64,000 bases of DNA from an uncultured Clostridia bacterium (GTDB lineage: Bacteria; Bacillota; Clostridia; Christensenellales; UBA1242): positions 1 through 64,000 of the forward strand of contig CAMSQA010000002.1 in NCBI GenBank assembly GCA_947062475.1. Direction: 5' to 3'. Below are positions 16,460-25,666 of the stretch, piece after piece. The stretch's first letter is position 1. Each line of letters begins with the position of its first letter. Below the pieces are notes generated by a model. It made no database searches. It saw nothing but the letters and a program-made list of their open reading frames with translations, and was not told the origin of the DNA. Position numbers and translations under genes: made by a program.

Positions 16460-19400
16460 ATGTATAATAAAGTTGAAACCAAATTGGATTTTATCAAAAA
16501 TGAAAACAAAATTCTTGAGTTTTGGGAGAAAAACGACATTATAAATAAAGGTTTAAATTTGAATAAGGGAAGCAGTCGCAGTTATACTCTCTATGACGGT
16601 CCTCCGACAGCAAATGGCAAGCCTCATATTGGTCATCTTCTGACACGTGCAATGAAAGATATCATTCCAAGATACAAAGCGATGAAGGGATATTATATTT
16701 ACCGAAAGGCTGGCTGGGATACTCATGGATTGCCTGTTGAGGTTGAAATTGAAAAACAACTTGGGCTTAATGGCAAGCAAGATATTGAAAAATATGGGGT
16801 TGATAAATTTATCGACCTTTGTCGCAATTCTGTTTGGGAATACAAAGGCATGTGGGAAAAGTTTACAAAACGTGTTGGATACTGGGTGGACATGGACAAC
16901 CCTTATATCACCTATGACAACAACTATATTGAAAGTATTTTCTGGGCTTTGAAAGAAATGGATAAGAAACATCTTATATATAAAGGACATAAAATTATGC
17001 CATATTGTCCTCGATGCGGGACAACACTTTCCAAAATGGAAGTTGAAAATGGAGATAATTATAAACTTTTAAAGGAAAATTCAATTTTCGTAAAATTTAA
17101 AAGTCTTGAAGAAGAAAATACTTCTTTTATTGTTTGGACAACAACGCCTTGGACCTTGCCTTCAAATGTTGCACTCTGTATGAATCCAGAAGAAAACTAT
17201 TGCAAGCTTTTTCATGATGATCAATATTATATAATGCTTGAAAAATTGGTGCCAACATTATTTGAAGAGGGAAGCTATAAAATAGTTTATAGAAAAAAGG
17301 GTAAGGAATTTGAACATCACAAATACCAACCACTTTTCGATTATGCAAAAAATGATGTCAAAAAAGGATATTTTGTAATAGTTGATGATTACGTGACAAC
17401 TGAGGACGGGACAGGAATTGTTCATATCGCTCCTGCTTTTGGTGAAGATGATTATAATGCATGCAAAAAATACGACATTGATTTTGTTCAACTTGTAGAC
17501 GAAAATGGCAAAATGAGTGATAAAACAGACTTTGGCGGATTATTTGTCAAAGATGCCGACAAATTTGTCATTAAAAAACTTATAGATGAAGAAAAAATGT
17601 TTAAAGTTTTGCCTTTTGAACATAATTATCCACATTGTTGGCGTTGCAAAAGCCCACTTCTTTATTATGCAAAGGATACATGGTTTATAAAGACCACTGC
17701 ATATAAAGACAAAATGCTTGAAAATAATAATTCTGTTTTCTGGTGTCCTGAACATATCAAAGCGGGTAGAATGGGCAATTTCCTTGCAAATAATATAGAC
17801 TGGGGAATTTCAAGAAACAGATATTGGGGGACACCTCTTCCTTTCTGGGTTTGTCCAGATGGACATATACATGTTGTTGGAAGTGTGGAAGAAATTGAAA
17901 AACTTTCAGGTCAGAAGCCTCAAGATTTGCATAAGCCAACATTAGATAAAATCACCTTTTCTTGTCCTGAATGTGGCAAGATGATGAAAAGAACACCAGA
18001 GGTTATGGATTGCTGGTTTGACAGCGGAGCAATGCCTTTTGCTCAATATCATTATCCATTTGAAAATAAAGAACTTTTTGAAAAATCTTTTCCTGCTGAT
18101 TATATCAGTGAAGCGATCGATCAGACAAGAGGATGGTTTTATACATTGCTTGCAGTCAATACTCCATTATTTGAAAAGTCGCCATATAAAGCTTGCAATC
18201 TTCTTGGTCTTGTGCTTGATAAGCATGGTCTAAAAATGTCTAAATCTTTGGGAAATGGTATTGATCCTTGGTCTGTGCTTGATAAAGAGGGTGCAGATGC
18301 TCTTCGATGGTATTTCTACAATAATTGCCTTCCAGGACAAGGCATTGCCTTCAATGAAGATAATCTTGTTGACCTGCAAAGAAAGTTTATGGGCACACTT
18401 TGGAATGTTTATGCATTCTATTGCCTTTATGCTGAGATTGATAAGATTGACCCTACAAAATATAATCTTGATGAGTGTAAATTGTCTTTCCTTGATAAAT
18501 GGTTGTTATCAGAATACAATGCACTTGTGAAATTTGTTGATGAAAGCCTTGAAAAACTTGACATGCTTAGTTCTTCACGAAAGATAACAGAGTTTGTTGA
18601 TAAACTTTCAAACTGGTATATCAGACGTTCAAGAGAGCGTTTTTGGGGAAGTGAAGAAAGTGAAGATAAAATTGCCGCATATAAGACACTCTATGAAGTG
18701 CTTGTTGGACTTTCAAAACTTATTGCACCTTATCTTCCTTTCCTATCAGAGGAAATTTATCAAAATTTAGTTAGAAATCTTGATATAAATGCACCAATAA
18801 GTGTTCATTTCTGTGCTTTTCCTGTGGCAGATGAGAAAATGATTGATAGTTCACTCAACGAAGGCATGAATAAGGTGCTTGAAATTGTGCTTTTGGGCAG
18901 AAGTTGCCGTGCGACAAGTGGAGTCAAAAATCGTCAACCTCTTTCAAAAGTTATGATTTGTGCGACTGAAAGCTTCGATTTAAATGAAGAACTTAAAGCT
19001 CTGATTGAAGATGAACTTAATGTTGAAAATGTCGAAATTTTAAATAGAGCAGATGAGTTTGTTTCTTATGAGCTAAAACCTCAGCTAAAGACACTTGGTC
19101 CAAAATATGGCAAAAATCTTGGTGTAATTAGAGAATATTTGGCAAATTGTGATAGTAATTCTATAGTTTCAAAGGTCAGAAAGGGAGAAAATATAATTAT
19201 AAATTCACCTGATGGAAGTGAAATGCAACTTGCAGAAGCAGATCTTTTGATTACTCATAAAAATAAAGAAGGCTATTCTTCAGAATCCAATGGCGAACTC
19301 ACTGTTGTGCTTGATACTTCTCTGAATCAAGAACTTATTGAAAAGGGATTGATCAATGAGTTTGTAAGCAAAGTGCAAAACCTTAGAAAGGACAGCGGAC

Positions 19401-19591
19401 TTGAGGTTGTAAACCATATTAAAGTTGAAATTTGTGGTGATGTTTTCTTGACAGATATTATTGAAAAGAGAAAGGAAGAATTTTTAAAAACTCTTCTTGC
19501 TGACAGTTTTAAAATTGGAGAAAGTGGGAAATTTATGTCAGAACTAGTTTTCAACGATAAGTCTCTTAAAATTTTCATTACAAAAGTTTAA
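16460..19591 (+). CDS. ileS: Isoleucyl-tRNA synthetase (long, type-2-like)
   Basis: A 1043-aa class I synthetase. HIGH is at 56-59 in GPPTANGKPHIGHLL and KMSKS lies in HGLKMSKSLGNG near residue 600. An editing domain holds the middle, with MPYCPRCGTTLSKME before it. The length and the sequence WGISRNRYWGTPLPFWVCPD fit the longer IleRS clade that lacks the classic C-terminal Zn finger; members of this clade are often less sensitive to mupirocin (family knowledge, not shown here). AAGGAGA precedes the ATG. Expression is controlled by the T-box leader upstream. Confidence 0.96.
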   Translation: MYNKVETKLDFIKNENKILEFWEKNDIINKGLNLNKGSSRSYTLYDGPPTANGKPHIGHLLTRAMKDIIPRYKAMKGYYIYRKAGWDTHGLPVEVEIEKQLGLNGKQDIEKYGVDKFIDLCRNSVWEYKGMWEKFTKRVGYWVDMDNPYITYDNNYIESIFWALKEMDKKHLIYKGHKIMPYCPRCGTTLSKMEVENGDNYKLLKENSIFVKFKSLEEENTSFIVWTTTPWTLPSNVALCMNPEENYCKLFHDDQYYIMLEKLVPTLFEEGSYKIVYRKKGKEFEHHKYQPLFDYAKNDVKKGYFVIVDDYVTTEDGTGIVHIAPAFGEDDYNACKKYDIDFVQLVDENGKMSDKTDFGGLFVKDADKFVIKKLIDEEKMFKVLPFEHNYPHCWRCKSPLLYYAKDTWFIKTTAYKDKMLENNNSVFWCPEHIKAGRMGNFLANNIDWGISRNRYWGTPLPFWVCPDGHIHVVGSVEEIEKLSGQKPQDLHKPTLDKITFSCPECGKMMKRTPEVMDCWFDSGAMPFAQYHYPFENKELFEKSFPADYISEAIDQTRGWFYTLLAVNTPLFEKSPYKACNLLGLVLDKHGLKMSKSLGNGIDPWSVLDKEGADALRWYFYNNCLPGQGIAFNEDNLVDLQRKFMGTLWNVYAFYCLYAEIDKIDPTKYNLDECKLSFLDKWLLSEYNALVKFVDESLEKLDMLSSSRKITEFVDKLSNWYIRRSRERFWGSEESEDKIAAYKTLYEVLVGLSKLIAPYLPFLSEEIYQNLVRNLDINAPISVHFCAFPVADEKMIDSSLNEGMNKVLEIVLLGRSCRATSGVKNRQPLSKVMICATESFDLNEELKALIEDELNVENVEILNRADEFVSYELKPQLKTLGPKYGKNLGVIREYLANCDSNSIVSKVRKGENIIINSPDGSEMQLAEADLLITHKNKEGYSSESNGELTVVLDTSLNQELIEKGLINEFVSKVQNLRKDSGLEVVNHIKVEICGDVFLTDIIEKRKEEFLKTLLADSFKIGESGKFMSELVFNDKSLKIFITKV

Positions 19592-19601
19592 ATAATGCAG
19601 A

Positions 19602-19635
19602 AAAGGCGGGCAAACTATTGTCTTGCCTTTTTTTA
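19602..19635 (+). terminator. Terminator after ileS
   Basis: AAAGGCGGG pairs with TCTTGCCTTT (two G-T pairs) and is followed by seven Ts. Confidence 0.75.
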
Positions 19636-19728
19636 AAGAGAGAGGTGTTTTATTATAGAAATAAATCGCTTAAAACATGTTGATTATATTTTTAAAATAT
19701 GCTAAAATATTAAGAGAGGTAAACAAAG

Positions 19729-20580
19729 TTGAAAATAGCTGATACATGGCAGGATTATGAAGTCATTGCAACTGGTGATGGCGAAAAACTTGAGCGTTGG
19801 GGGAAATATAAATTATTGAGGCCAGATCCTCAGGCTATTTGGCATGCAAAAACAAATTTAAGTGCTTTTAAAGAGCTTGATGGTCATTATATTAGGTCAA
19901 GTTCTGGTGGCGGTGGCTGGAAGTTTTTTCATCCTGTTCCTGAAAAATGGAAGGTGAGCTGGAATGGCATAAAATTCATAATAAAACCAATGGGATTTAA
20001 ACATACAGGTCTTTTTCCAGAGCAGGCTGTCAATTGGGCAGATATGACAAAACTTATTAAGGAAGCTAAAAGACCGATAAAAATTCTCAATCTTTTCGCT
20101 TACACGGGAGGAGCTAGTGTTGTATGTGCAAGTGCAGGCGGTCAGGTCACTCATGTTGACGCAAGTAAAGGCATGGTTGAAAGGGCTAGAGAAAATGCAG
20201 AGCTCAACGGCATAAATACCATTCGATACATTGTTGACGATTGTGAAAAGTTTATTAATAGAGAGATAAGACGGGGTAATCGTTATGATGCGATAATCAT
20301 GGATCCTCCTAGTTATGGCAGAGGGACAAATGGCGAAATGTGGAAACTTGAAGACAATCTTTTTGATTTTGTTCAATTGACCAAAAAGGTGCTTTCCGAT
20401 AAGCCACTTTTTGTGCTTATTTCTTCCTATACTACTGGACTTCAAGCAAGCGTGCTTTCAAATGTATTAAGTCTAGTTTTTGGTGAAGGGGATATTGATG
20501 CTGATGAAATTTGCCTTCCAACAAAAGAAAAAATAGTTTTACCTTGTGGTGCAAGAGGAATAAAAATATGGAAAAATTAG
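19729..20580 (+). CDS. RlmI-like class I SAM-dependent methyltransferase
   Basis: A 283-aa protein with the SAM-binding motif ILNLFAYTGGASVVCASAGG, the acidic VTHVDAS, and the catalytic-type IIMDPPSYGRG. These match the RlmI/RlmK family (23S rRNA cytosine or guanine methylation), but the PUA domain of full-length RlmI is missing. It starts with TTG behind AGAGAGG; an extended -10 box ATGCTAAAAT lies just upstream. Its last 13 bases overlap the start of the pseudouridine synthase gene, so both act in RNA modification from one transcript. Target not determinable. Confidence 0.82.
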   Translation: MKIADTWQDYEVIATGDGEKLERWGKYKLLRPDPQAIWHAKTNLSAFKELDGHYIRSSSGGGGWKFFHPVPEKWKVSWNGIKFIIKPMGFKHTGLFPEQAVNWADMTKLIKEAKRPIKILNLFAYTGGASVVCASAGGQVTHVDASKGMVERARENAELNGINTIRYIVDDCEKFINREIRRGNRYDAIIMDPPSYGRGTNGEMWKLEDNLFDFVQLTKKVLSDKPLFVLISSYTTGLQASVLSNVLSLVFGEGDIDADEICLPTKEKIVLPCGARGIKIWKN

Positions 20581-21263
20581 TAGTTTTATATGAAGATAAT
20601 CAGGTGATTGTGGCACTTAAACCACACAACGTGCCAACTCAGGCGGATGCTTCTGGCGACAAAGATATGCTAAGCATGGTCAAAGATTATGTAAAAGAAA
20701 AATATAATAAAGATGGCGAAGCATTTATCGGACTTGTTCATAGGCTTGATAGGCCAACAGGTGGCATTATGGTCTTTGCAAGAAATTCAAAATCCGCAAG
20801 CCGTTTGACAGCTCAGTTTGCTTCACGTGAAATTAAAAAAACTTATTATGCTGTGCTTTCAAAAGTTCCACAATCAAAATCTGGGCATTTAGTGCATAAC
20901 TTAAAAAAGGATGAAAAAAACAATATTGTCAAAATTGTTCCTATAAGTGAAGAAGGCTCAAAGCGTGCAGAACTCGATTTCAAGGTGCTGCAAATTGAAG
21001 GTGAAAACGCTCTTGTCGAGGTGACTCCGTTGACAGGAAGAGGTCATCAAATAAGAGTGCAATTTGCAGGTATCAATTGTCCGCTTTATGGCGATAACAA
21101 GTATGGAAAAGAAAAATCAAAAGCTTCAAAAAAGCTTGGACTTTGGGCTGGAAGAATTGAATTTTATCATCCAACAACAAAGGAAAAGATGGTTTTTGCA
21201 TGTCCTCCAGAAAATGATTTGCCTTGGTCAAAATTCTATCTTGATAAATATTTTTTAAGATAA
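20568..21263 (+). CDS. RluA-family pseudouridine synthase
   Basis: A 231-aa enzyme that isomerises uridine in structured RNA. The catalytic Asp is in GLVHRLDRPTGGIMVFAR, followed by FASREIKKTYYAVL and the late motif LTGRGHQIRVQFAG. It lacks the S4 domain of RluD/RluB types. I take ATG 20568, which starts directly with the family's core strand; the overlap with the upstream methyltransferase suggests translational coupling. Which RNA it modifies cannot be told. Confidence 0.88.
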   Translation: MEKLVVLYEDNQVIVALKPHNVPTQADASGDKDMLSMVKDYVKEKYNKDGEAFIGLVHRLDRPTGGIMVFARNSKSASRLTAQFASREIKKTYYAVLSKVPQSKSGHLVHNLKKDEKNNIVKIVPISEEGSKRAELDFKVLQIEGENALVEVTPLTGRGHQIRVQFAGINCPLYGDNKYGKEKSKASKKLGLWAGRIEFYHPTTKEKMVFACPPENDLPWSKFYLDKYFLR

Positions 21264-21369
21264 TTTACCAAAAATTACAAATATTTTGCAAAAATTATTA
21301 AAAATAAAGTAAAAATTCCGAAATTATATAAAAAAAGAAGAATAAATCAATAAAAATAGGAAGGTTGTT

Positions 21370-23154
21370 ATGTCAGAAAAGAAAGTAAAAACAAGAGAAG
21401 AAATTGACGAAAAAGCAAAATGGGATCTAACAAAACTTTGCAAAGATGATAATGATTTTTATGCTAAACTTGAAAAAGTTAAATCATTTTTGCCAAAGCT
21501 GAAAGCTTTTGAGGGCAATCTTAATAATAAGGAAAATGTCTATAAATATCTTAGCATAGATAAGAAGCTTGAAGAAGTTTTACAGCCTGCAAATCAGTAT
21601 GCATATTTGAAATTGACAGAAGATCTTTCAAGTGATAAATATAATGAAATGATGGAAAAACGGGCATTTGTAATCAATGAACTTAGCGTTGAAACCTCCT
21701 TTGCATCTTCCGAACTTTATTCTCTATCTGACCAAATTCTTGATGATATTATTGCAGACGAGAGATTTAAAGATTATGATAGGACTTTTAAAAATATAAA
21801 GAAAAATAAAATCCATAAGCTTTCTAAAGAAGAAGAAAAGTTGATTGCTGGAATGGATTTCTTGGGCGGGTTTTCTGATAACATGGAAAAGGCTTCTGAT
21901 GTTGATTACGATTATGGTGAGATCGAGTCAACTGAGGGTGAAAAGTTTAAGTTGACTTCTTCAAATTATGGCAAGTTTATCCATCATAGCGATCGTAAAT
22001 TAAGAAAAGAGGCTTTTTGCAAATTAAATGGAAAGTTTGGACAAAATATCAATATGCTTGCAACAAATTATATCAGTGATGTGAAAGCTAGTTGTTATTT
22101 TGCAAAAGTAAGAAAATATAAAAGTGCTTTAGAACAAGCTTTAATTTCTGAGGAAGTAGAAAGTGAAGTTTATTATAAATTGATTGAAAAGGTATCTGCA
22201 AATCTGCCAGTGCTTTTTGAATATTTTGCTTTAAAAAAGAAAGAAATGAACCTTGACGAATTTTATATTTACGATGCAATGGCAACTATAGAGAAAGGTG
22301 AAAGCAAGAAATATTCTTATGACGAAGCATTTGAAATTATCAAAAAAGCTCTTGCTCCTCTTGGCGAAGAATATGCAAGCCTTCTTGACAGGGCAAAAGA
22401 GGAAAGATGGATTGATGTTTATCCAAATTTAAATAAAAGGTCTGGTGCCTTTGAAAGTTCTATTTATGGATATCATCCATATGTGATGACAAATTTTGAG
22501 GGTGATCTTGATTCAGTCTTTACTCTTGCGCACGAACTTGGTCATGCTATGCATTCCTATTTCTCAGACAAAAATCAACCACGTGAAAAGGCTTATTATC
22601 CAATATTCTTGGCAGAAATTGCAAGCACGACAAATGAAATTTTGCTTATAAATTATCTTATTGATAATTCAAACAATAAAGATGAAAAGAAAGCTCTTTT
22701 CAACAAACTGTTCGACGAAGTGAAAGGGACGATCTTTAGGCAGACGATGTTTGCCGAGTTTGAAGAAAAGGTTCATTCTATGCATGAGAAAGGTGAAGGG
22801 CTTATAAAAGATAAGCTTTGTAATGAATACTATAAATTAAATCAAAAATATTTTGGAAAAGTCAAATTGGTTGACGAAGTGAAATATGAATGGGCTAGAA
22901 TACCACATTTTTTCGACTCTTTTTATGTTTACAAATATGCAACAGGTATGATTTGCGCAATCAATTTTGCAAATAAGATATTGGCAGGCGAGAAAGATGC
23001 TATTAAAAATTATTTTAAATTTCTTTCGGCTGGTGACAGTGCAGATCCAATTACTATTCTTAAAAATTCTGATTGTGATTTGACAATTTCGCAAACTTTT
23101 GACAGCAGTTTTGATTTTTTGAAAACTGAACTTGAAGAATGGAAAAATCTATAA
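21370..23154 (+). CDS. pepF: Oligoendopeptidase F
   Basis: A 594-aa M3-family zinc peptidase that cuts short peptides in the cytoplasm. The motif HELGH starts at His388 (TLAHELGHAMHSYF), and the third ligand Glu lies in FLAEIASTTNEILL. Length and the helical N-terminal half are normal for PepF. AGGAAGG precedes the ATG. It stands alone, without an adjacent oligopeptide transporter. Confidence 0.94.
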   Translation: MSEKKVKTREEIDEKAKWDLTKLCKDDNDFYAKLEKVKSFLPKLKAFEGNLNNKENVYKYLSIDKKLEEVLQPANQYAYLKLTEDLSSDKYNEMMEKRAFVINELSVETSFASSELYSLSDQILDDIIADERFKDYDRTFKNIKKNKIHKLSKEEEKLIAGMDFLGGFSDNMEKASDVDYDYGEIESTEGEKFKLTSSNYGKFIHHSDRKLRKEAFCKLNGKFGQNINMLATNYISDVKASCYFAKVRKYKSALEQALISEEVESEVYYKLIEKVSANLPVLFEYFALKKKEMNLDEFYIYDAMATIEKGESKKYSYDEAFEIIKKALAPLGEEYASLLDRAKEERWIDVYPNLNKRSGAFESSIYGYHPYVMTNFEGDLDSVFTLAHELGHAMHSYFSDKNQPREKAYYPIFLAEIASTTNEILLINYLIDNSNNKDEKKALFNKLFDEVKGTIFRQTMFAEFEEKVHSMHEKGEGLIKDKLCNEYYKLNQKYFGKVKLVDEVKYEWARIPHFFDSFYVYKYATGMICAINFANKILAGEKDAIKNYFKFLSAGDSADPITILKNSDCDLTISQTFDSSFDFLKTELEEWKNL

Positions 23155-23199
23155 TAATAATTTAAAATAACATTGTTTAGACTTAAACTTAAATTTATT

Positions 23200-23228
23200 T
23201 TGACATATTCATAGTTTTAATGTATAAT
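23200..23228 (+). promoter_or_regulatory. Consensus promoter placing the start codon at +1
   Basis: TTGACA (23200-23205), 17 bp, TATAAT (23223-23228). The ATG at 23235 follows after six bases, so the predicted transcription start is the A of the ATG. Confidence 0.85.
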
Positions 23229-23234
23229 TAAAGT

Positions 23235-25562
23235 ATGAATTATGTCAAACGGACAATTTTAATTTTTGCATTAATGTTGACGATAGTATTGTCGTCAGCC
23301 TTTTTGTTTTCTTGCGGAAAAGTTGAAGATGTAAAGGTCTCGATTACTGGCAGTGGTCAAGTTTTGACAGAAAAAACAAAAGGAAATAAGTTTCTTATTG
23401 CGACAGCAGAGGATTGGTATAGTTTTATTGGCTGGTATAATGGCAACAGAAGATATAGCGATAATTCAAGATTGAAAATTACAAAAAACACACCCAAAAA
23501 TTTGGAAGCTAGATTTGCAACTACGGCAAGGCTTTCTTTCGATAGAATTTTAAATGGTTTTTATAATGCTTATAAAATTGGATTAAATCAAGAAGGTGAA
23601 TATTTTAATATTAAAGCTGAAACAAGCATTTCTTCTTTTAAAGAAGATAATTTGATAGAAAAAGAAATTCTTTTTGGAGGACATCTTAATACATCTGGAA
23701 AAGGAAATCAATTGTTTTTTAAGGGTGATGATGAAGATGATTTCAGTTTTGTTTATGATGACAGCTTTGAAAATGGATTTTTCTTTTTAAATAAAAATGG
23801 TGAAAAGATTGTTTTTGATGAAATCGGATTATTGTCTGACGTTTTGAAAAGCTTTAAAGTTCCATCAGAACAAGGTTGGTCTATTGAGAAATTTCTGAAC
23901 AATGAAACTGCTTTCTATCAGTTTGAACAGTATTTTGGTTATATAAATGCGACAGGAATAATTGAAAGCGTAATAAACACAAAAAATGCATCATCATTGG
24001 TGATAAATTTTCAAAAGTTGCTTTCAACCCTAAAAAATAATTATCCAAATTTTGAAAATGGTTCTTTGCTTCAAAAAATTGTGGACATATTGACAGGCAA
24101 TTATCAAGAAAAGTCATTTCCAAAAATAATGATAAAGCTAGATATAGAATATGAAGGTGAGGAAAACCAAACTATAAAGACTTTCAATTTTGAGTTTGAA
24201 ACTTCAAATGATTATATTCTAAAATTTGGTGAAAGAAATTTTACTATTCAAAAAGGCAATACTTCAATAAAATTTAAAAGCATTGAATATGGCTTTTGCA
24301 ATTCACCTTTCAATTTTGATGGCGATTTGTCTTCTTTCCCAAAACCTAAAAGAAATCTTTTGAATGTTCATTTAGCTGGTGATTTATCCTTTGTGAAGAA
24401 AGAGGCTGAAACTGAAAATGTGGAAGATATTTATAGAGTAGAATTAAATGCAGATTTAAATCCTTTTGCAATGCTTTCATTTAAAAATAGTTCTGATTAT
24501 AATAAAATAAATTGGAATAATCTTGGATTTTTAAATTTTAGAATAATCTTAATTCCTTCAACAAATGATGAAGAATTGCAAAATCAATATGATCGACATA
24601 AAGGCAGCACAGACTATTTAAATATTTTGATCGACACCGATAGGTTTGGTGCAAATATGTTTGTATATGCCGCCTTCTATGATCCAAGCACTCTTTTGAC
24701 AACTTCTTATTTTGTTAATAATAGTTTCAACATTCCAGAATTATTAAATTATTATAATAATAATGGTAATGAAAATTTGAATTTGACTGCTAATCAAAAA
24801 GAAAAGCAATCTCCAATAAATATTTCAAATATATTAAAATGTTTGATTGATATTATTTTAAGTTTTGATGAAGATAATATCAATGCTTCTATTTATAACA
24901 TGATCATCAAATATTGCGACTATGATAATATTATTAAAGATAATTTGACTATTGAAGAAGATGGACTTGTTTTAAAGACACAAAACATCAGAGAATTTAT
25001 TCGTGAAAAAGAAATACAAAAAAACTTGATAGTCAATGATTTTTATCCTATAAAACTTGATAAATATATCTTTGGAGATGAATCAATATATAAATTGATT
25101 TTAAATTTTGACAAATTTAGTTATGGAAATGTTGTCAAGAAAGAAGGGGATTATCTTGATGAAAATGGATTGTCGCTTGTTGAATATTTCATCAAAAATC
25201 ACAAAACTGTTTTAAAAATCAATACAATATCATATTTTGATGATAAAATTTTGTCGAATGAAGATATTTATTCTTTAACAGGTCAAACAGTTGAAGCAGA
25301 TGAGTTGACACTTTTAAATGGTGAGATCTCATCAACTTATTACAGCACAGCAGGCAAAAATGAAAAATTGAAATTAAAAATTTTGGATAGTCTTATATTA
25401 TCAAAGCAAAATAATGCGGCAAAAGTTCGTTTCATTTTGGCAGTGGATGCACCTTTCAATAGGACAAATTTGCTTAACACAACAATAAGTGAAGTATTGC
25501 TTAAAAATTTGAATATTCCTTATGGTTTAATGGTTTTTGAAGCAGAGATAAAAACCAAGTAG
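23235..25562 (+). CDS. Large putative lipoprotein with N-terminal InlB-like repeat
   Basis: A 775-aa surface protein candidate. The N-terminus is KR, a hydrophobic stretch and FLFSCGKV, a lipobox-like site with Cys27 as the lipidation candidate. Residues about 33-95 (SITGSGQVLTE, then YSFIGWYNGNRRYSDNSRLK) resemble the divergent InlB B-repeat that ends in LEARF. The remaining 680 residues are rich in Asn, Lys and beta-prone segments and I do not recognise them. No Shine-Dalgarno exists; the promoter geometry predicts a leaderless mRNA. An extracellular, membrane-anchored role is inferred. No enzyme motif seen. Confidence 0.7.
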   Translation: MNYVKRTILIFALMLTIVLSSAFLFSCGKVEDVKVSITGSGQVLTEKTKGNKFLIATAEDWYSFIGWYNGNRRYSDNSRLKITKNTPKNLEARFATTARLSFDRILNGFYNAYKIGLNQEGEYFNIKAETSISSFKEDNLIEKEILFGGHLNTSGKGNQLFFKGDDEDDFSFVYDDSFENGFFFLNKNGEKIVFDEIGLLSDVLKSFKVPSEQGWSIEKFLNNETAFYQFEQYFGYINATGIIESVINTKNASSLVINFQKLLSTLKNNYPNFENGSLLQKIVDILTGNYQEKSFPKIMIKLDIEYEGEENQTIKTFNFEFETSNDYILKFGERNFTIQKGNTSIKFKSIEYGFCNSPFNFDGDLSSFPKPKRNLLNVHLAGDLSFVKKEAETENVEDIYRVELNADLNPFAMLSFKNSSDYNKINWNNLGFLNFRIILIPSTNDEELQNQYDRHKGSTDYLNILIDTDRFGANMFVYAAFYDPSTLLTTSYFVNNSFNIPELLNYYNNNGNENLNLTANQKEKQSPINISNILKCLIDIILSFDEDNINASIYNMIIKYCDYDNIIKDNLTIEEDGLVLKTQNIREFIREKEIQKNLIVNDFYPIKLDKYIFGDESIYKLILNFDKFSYGNVVKKEGDYLDENGLSLVEYFIKNHKTVLKINTISYFDDKILSNEDIYSLTGQTVEADELTLLNGEISSTYYSTAGKNEKLKLKILDSLILSKQNNAAKVRFILAVDAPFNRTNLLNTTISEVLLKNLNIPYGLMVFEAEIKTK

Positions 25563-25608
25563 TATTATTTTGGATTAAAGAAACTTAAGCTTATATTTTG
25601 CAAAAGTA

Positions 25609-25637
25609 TTGAAATTCTTAAGTTTATGGGATATAAT
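25609..25637 (+). promoter_or_regulatory. Promoter of the HELLH gene
   Basis: TTGAAA (25609-25614), 17 bp, TATAAT (25632-25637). Confidence 0.8.
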
Positions 25638-25666
25638 AATAAAAAAAGCGAAGCTTGGAGTGAAAA

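Noticed and set aside
16460..19591. Mupirocin resistance determinant
   Set aside because: The long IleRS type is the normal housekeeping synthetase in many Bacillota; the HIGH motif is standard and a resistance claim cannot be made from sequence alone.
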